This document shows, piece by piece, positions 61,835 through 64,000 of a DNA stretch of 64,000 bases (the first letter of the stretch is position 1; every line of letters begins with the position of its first letter). The notes beneath the pieces are model-generated. The model did no database searches. It was not told the DNA's origin and saw only the letters and a list, made by a program, of their open reading frames with translations. The stretch is from assembly GCF_900142955.1 (NCBI RefSeq), contig NZ_FRCP01000019.1, positions 95,016-159,015 on the forward strand, given 5' to 3'. The stretch is from Anaerosporobacter mobilis DSM 15930. Its GTDB lineage: Bacteria; Bacillota; Clostridia; Lachnospirales; Lachnospiraceae. Position numbers and translations under genes: made by a program.

Positions 61835-62293
61835 ATGGAGTTTCAACCTAGTCAACAAGATGTTAATGAATTGATAAACGTAATGTTTCATGACGAGTTA
61901 CAATACTTCAATGCCTCCTTTGACATTGTAAAAAACGAAGTGATTCCCAGCATTGCCCAATCACTTGAAAGTTTACAACGTGCGGAGCAAGAATACAGAA
62001 ATGGCCAAGGTATACGCGAAACGCGAATTGAGACAATTAATGAAAATGCAGATAATGTAACAAGTAATTATTTCATTCCAGCTTGTAGAGCCATACAAAA
62101 GAAAATTAGTAAATACTATGAATTTGTCAATGAAGAATACGAACAACTTCTGTTATCGCTTAATGCAGCCTTTGCTAGTGCACAGAATATGATTACCTTT
62201 CAAACGGTATGGCAAAATTATGAAAACCAACTACAAGATTGTATTTCTAAGACTACTGATAACATACAACAAGAGGAATCGCAAACACCATAG
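61835..62293 (+). CDS. Predicted helical protein, function unknown
   Basis: A 152-aa acidic, almost wholly alpha-helical protein (three long helices, about 8-55, 65-115 and 118-145) without Cys-rich or membrane parts and without signal peptide. I recognise no family; the bundle form is compatible with an adaptor or structural protein. GGGAG lies about 6 nt before the ATG. It is divergent from the HerA-like gene and 63 nt upstream of the Cys-rich protein gene, so the last two are probably one unit. A CATATATTA element precedes it. Confidence 0.65.
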   Translation: MEFQPSQQDVNELINVMFHDELQYFNASFDIVKNEVIPSIAQSLESLQRAEQEYRNGQGIRETRIETINENADNVTSNYFIPACRAIQKKISKYYEFVNEEYEQLLLSLNAAFASAQNMITFQTVWQNYENQLQDCISKTTDNIQQEESQTP

Positions 62294-62356
62294 TATTCCT
62301 AATGTATCTGTTGGAGCAACCAACTGCTTATATGTAATCATACAGGAGGTGGACTA

Positions 62357-63028
62357 TTGAACGTAAACAACAAACGTTATCAGGCAAATAATCAGGCACA
62401 TGCGAATACGATTCAAACAACTAGTAACAACTCACTCTGCCAAGCAGATTACTCGAGTCGTGATTCACGTAACAATCAAGGCGTCGTTTCCTGTTCAAAA
62501 GCTATAGTAAGTGTACCACAAGCTTTTGCACAAACCAAAAGTGGGAGGCTTTTTCAATCTACATCTGACGCACTTCCTGTTATTGGTAACAACAATATCG
62601 TTTTACAACTATGTAATCCTTGTTCATGTAATACAACTGCATACGTATCCTCTGTAATATGTGCTAACCATTCACCATCACCTATTAGCTTGAAAACCTT
62701 CTTCTATGGAACAGTTAACCCAGATCTACTAAAAACCAGACCTGCAGGCAACACGAATATGTATGTCGACTGTTCTTGTAGACCCAAAGCATGTTTCCAA
62801 TGTGGTACACGCATTGAGATATGCAATGGTATATTAGTTTCAAACGTAGTGGTAAATGGATATGATACATTCACAGAAACAATTGATGGTACTGTGATAC
62901 TCTCACCCGACAGTTCTGTAATCTACGAAATCTGTTCTGTGAACTGTTCGCAAACTGCACTAGCAAGTGTATCCCTAAGTTGGTGGGAAGTTCCTACCTG
63001 TGAAGAGTTGATTCGGTGTTGTCTATAA
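62357..63028 (+). CDS. Cysteine-rich protein, function unknown
   Basis: A 223-aa protein with 16 Cys. Asn/Gln/Ser-rich for the first 70 residues, then a beta-rich domain carrying Cys pairs (QLCNPCSCN, VDCSCRPKACFQCG, EICSVNCS) and a closing RCCL. No signal peptide or helix. No family recognised; composition and the absence of export signal resemble clostridial spore-coat or exosporium proteins, an inference. The start is a TTG with AGGAGG 7 nt upstream. It is followed by a terminator. Probably co-transcribed with the helical protein before it. Confidence 0.7.
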   Translation: MNVNNKRYQANNQAHANTIQTTSNNSLCQADYSSRDSRNNQGVVSCSKAIVSVPQAFAQTKSGRLFQSTSDALPVIGNNNIVLQLCNPCSCNTTAYVSSVICANHSPSPISLKTFFYGTVNPDLLKTRPAGNTNMYVDCSCRPKACFQCGTRIEICNGILVSNVVVNGYDTFTETIDGTVILSPDSSVIYEICSVNCSQTALASVSLSWWEVPTCEELIRCCL

Positions 63029-63060
63029 TACCTATCCCTATTGACTTCCAATTGTTACAC

Positions 63061-63109
63061 AAAAAAAGATATGAAGCTAGGATTCATTCACTAGTTTCAT
63101 ATCTTTTTC
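63061..63109 (+). terminator. Terminator after the Cys-rich protein gene
   Basis: AAAAAGATATGAA-CTAG pairs with CTAG-TTCATATCTTTTT around a 9-nt loop, followed by CTCATG. Confidence 0.88.
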
Positions 63110-63232
63110 TCATGTAATAGTACTCTTCCTATAGAACATTTTGTCAAAAAAAATATATAATATAATGAACAGCTTTTTCCTCAGGAAGTCGTGCCTGCTA
63201 TAAGAAAGGAAATAGAATAGGAGGCTGGTATT

Positions 63233-63634
63233 TTGAAACAGGATTATGATTTTATCGGAAAAGAAGTCTATATGACTAAAAGATTCTCCTTTAGTGCAGC
63301 TCATCAGTTAAGCGGTTCTACCAGACACAACGATCAATTGCATGGACATAACTATACAGTTAGTGTTACCGTTAAAGGTTTTTTGAATAAAGATGGTTTT
63401 CTTATTGACTTTGATAAATTCGAGTCATTACTCTACACCCATGTATTCTTTAAGCTTGATCATAGTGTACTGAATGATCACCTTGAACCATTAAATCCAA
63501 CTGTTGAAGTACTAACGCTTTACCTCTATAACGAGATAGAAACTTGTCTACGTATATGTGAATGTACAGAAAATTTAAAGATAGCTGAAATTACCGTTTA
63601 TGAAACTGATTCCTTTAGTGCAACAATAAAGTAA
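63233..63634 (+). CDS. QueD/6-pyruvoyltetrahydropterin synthase-like protein lacking the catalytic Cys
   Basis: A 133-aa T-fold protein of the PTPS/QueD family, which in queuosine synthesis makes 6-carboxy-tetrahydropterin. Zinc ligands His24 (FSAAH), His37 and His39 (LHGHNY) are present, as are Asp59 (IDFDKF), His77 (LDHSVL) and Glu92 (NPTVEVL). The catalytic Cys, four residues before His37 in QueD, is Asn33 here (HNDQLHGH). The protein may bind the pterin site but act differently, or belong to a Cys-less subfamily. The TTG at 63233 has AGGAGG 8 nt upstream; an ATG 14 codons later is less likely. No queC or queE lies nearby. Confidence 0.85.
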   Translation: MKQDYDFIGKEVYMTKRFSFSAAHQLSGSTRHNDQLHGHNYTVSVTVKGFLNKDGFLIDFDKFESLLYTHVFFKLDHSVLNDHLEPLNPTVEVLTLYLYNEIETCLRICECTENLKIAEITVYETDSFSATIK

Positions 63635-63650
63635 GCTTGTGTGAAATTTA

Positions 63651-63675
63651 GGGGCTGTAAAAAAACTCCCCTAAA
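63651..63675 (+). repeat. Left end of an IS1182-like element
   Basis: The sequence changes at about 63651 to AGGGG-CTGT and CTCCCCT (outer bases TTTAGGGG/CCCCTAAA form an 8-bp inverted pair, 63648-63675). It lies about 80 bp before the transposase start, as expected for a terminal inverted repeat; the mate is beyond the window. Confidence 0.5.
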
Positions 63676-63714
63676 GAAAAAACGCTGCCGTTCATAGAAC
63701 GTACAGCGTTTTTC
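63676..63714. terminator. Hairpin terminator inside the IS left end
   Basis: GAAAAAACGCTG-GTTC pairs with GAAC-CAGCGTTTTTC (AACG side has two unpaired bases). Insertion elements often carry such stems to block read-through into the transposase. Confidence 0.7.
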
Positions 63715-63728
63715 TGATATAATTAGTT

Positions 63729-64000
63729 ATGCGATTAACTAAAAAATCTAATATTAATTCTACACCAAGACAGTTGAAATTACCACTGGATTTAGAAAAA
63801 ATAATTGATTTTTCTGATCCTGTGTACACTTTTGGTGATGTAATGGATCACATTGACCTAACAATATATTTTGCAGAGGAAGGCTGCAAAACAGGTCGCC
63901 CAAGATGTGATGCACAGAAATTACTTAAAGTGATACTGTTTGCATTTATGGAACATGGAATAAGTTCCTTGAGAGATATTGAAAAACTATGCAGAAATGA
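63729..64000 (+). mobile_element. IS1182-family transposase, N-terminal part
   Basis: The first 90 residues of a DDE transposase. MRLTKKSNINSTPRQLKLPL, then DPVYTFGDVMDHIDLTIYF and GRPRCDAQKLLKVILFAFMEHGISSLRDIEKLCRN match the N-terminal DUF772 domain of IS1182-type transposases. The frame is open to the end of the window; the catalytic core lies beyond. Whether it is intact cannot be judged here. Confidence 0.85.

Noticed and set aside
63110..63232. preQ1 riboswitch before the QueD-like gene
   Set aside because: No preQ1-I or preQ1-II core sequence or pseudoknot could be found.
63110..63304. 64-aa minus-strand frame
   Set aside because: Overlaps the start of the QueD-like gene on the other strand; no ribosome site and AT-rich chance composition.

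Overview
The window is AT-rich Firmicute DNA. It carries a GerA-type spore germination operon, strong Shine-Dalgarno sites (AGGAGG), several TTG starts, two chemoreceptors, a flagellin methylase, and many intrinsic terminators. This fits a motile, spore-forming clostridium of the Lachnospiraceae, such as a plant-polymer degrader of the Lachnoclostridium phytofermentans type. That species-level suggestion is inference. No rRNA, tRNA, CRISPR array or prophage was seen. One insertion sequence enters at the right edge.

Layout. 1-3.8 kb: a minus-strand germinant receptor operon (gerAA, gerAC, a 70-aa two-helix 'D-subunit'-like protein, gerAB cut by the window edge). 3.8-13.7 kb: two acyltransferase-type genes, cspA with a long structured leader, a tiny Cys-rich protein, asparagine synthase, a YitT membrane protein, a lytic transglycosylase, a flavin-fold protein and a two-component system. 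13.7-18 kb: an SH3-NlpC/P60 cell-wall hydrolase with a WalR-like box at its promoter, then a secreted BspA-type leucine-rich-repeat protein behind a perfect promoter and a structured leader of about 200 nt. 18-24.2 kb: CoiA-like protein, FliB-like flagellin lysine methylase, PPOX protein, HD hydrolase, EamA transporter, aldehyde dehydrogenase. 24.4-32.6 kb: a polyamine uptake and catabolism cluster (aldehyde dehydrogenase, potABCD, a variant PII protein, a LuxR-type regulator, putrescine aminotransferase), predicted to import putrescine/spermidine and take putrescine through 4-aminobutanal to GABA. 32.9-35 kb: a BlaI/BlaR1-like pair in which the sensor ends in an NlpC/P60-like domain whose catalytic Cys is Thr. 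35.1-37.5 kb: a T-box leader and a divergent methionyl-tRNA synthetase. 37.5-45.7 kb: two chemoreceptors, an EamA transporter and a FtsX/MacB-type ABC exporter. 46.1-53.1 kb: a GH3-family adenylating enzyme, threonine aldolase, a Big2-domain exported protein, a GH2 glycosidase and a divergent AraC regulator. 53.2-58.4 kb: MarR regulator, two MATE pumps with a 47-aa membrane protein between them, and a heme catalase. 58.6-63 kb: a HerA/VirB4-like protein of about 1,007 aa with degenerate ATPase motifs, divergent from a helical protein and a Cys-rich protein of unknown function. 63.2-64 kb: a QueD/PTPS-like protein lacking the catalytic Cys, then the left end of an IS1182-like element.

Most promising leads: (1) the metallopeptidase sensor with an inactive peptidoglycan-peptidase domain and its BlaI-type operators; (2) the divergent HerA-like pseudo-ATPase locus with sporulation-like promoter elements; (3) the leader of the leucine-rich-repeat gene, which can fold in mutually exclusive ways; (4) a plant-type GH3 enzyme in a clostridium; (5) the PII protein inside a polyamine operon. 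Starts were corrected from the longest reading frame where a ribosome site clearly favours an internal codon.
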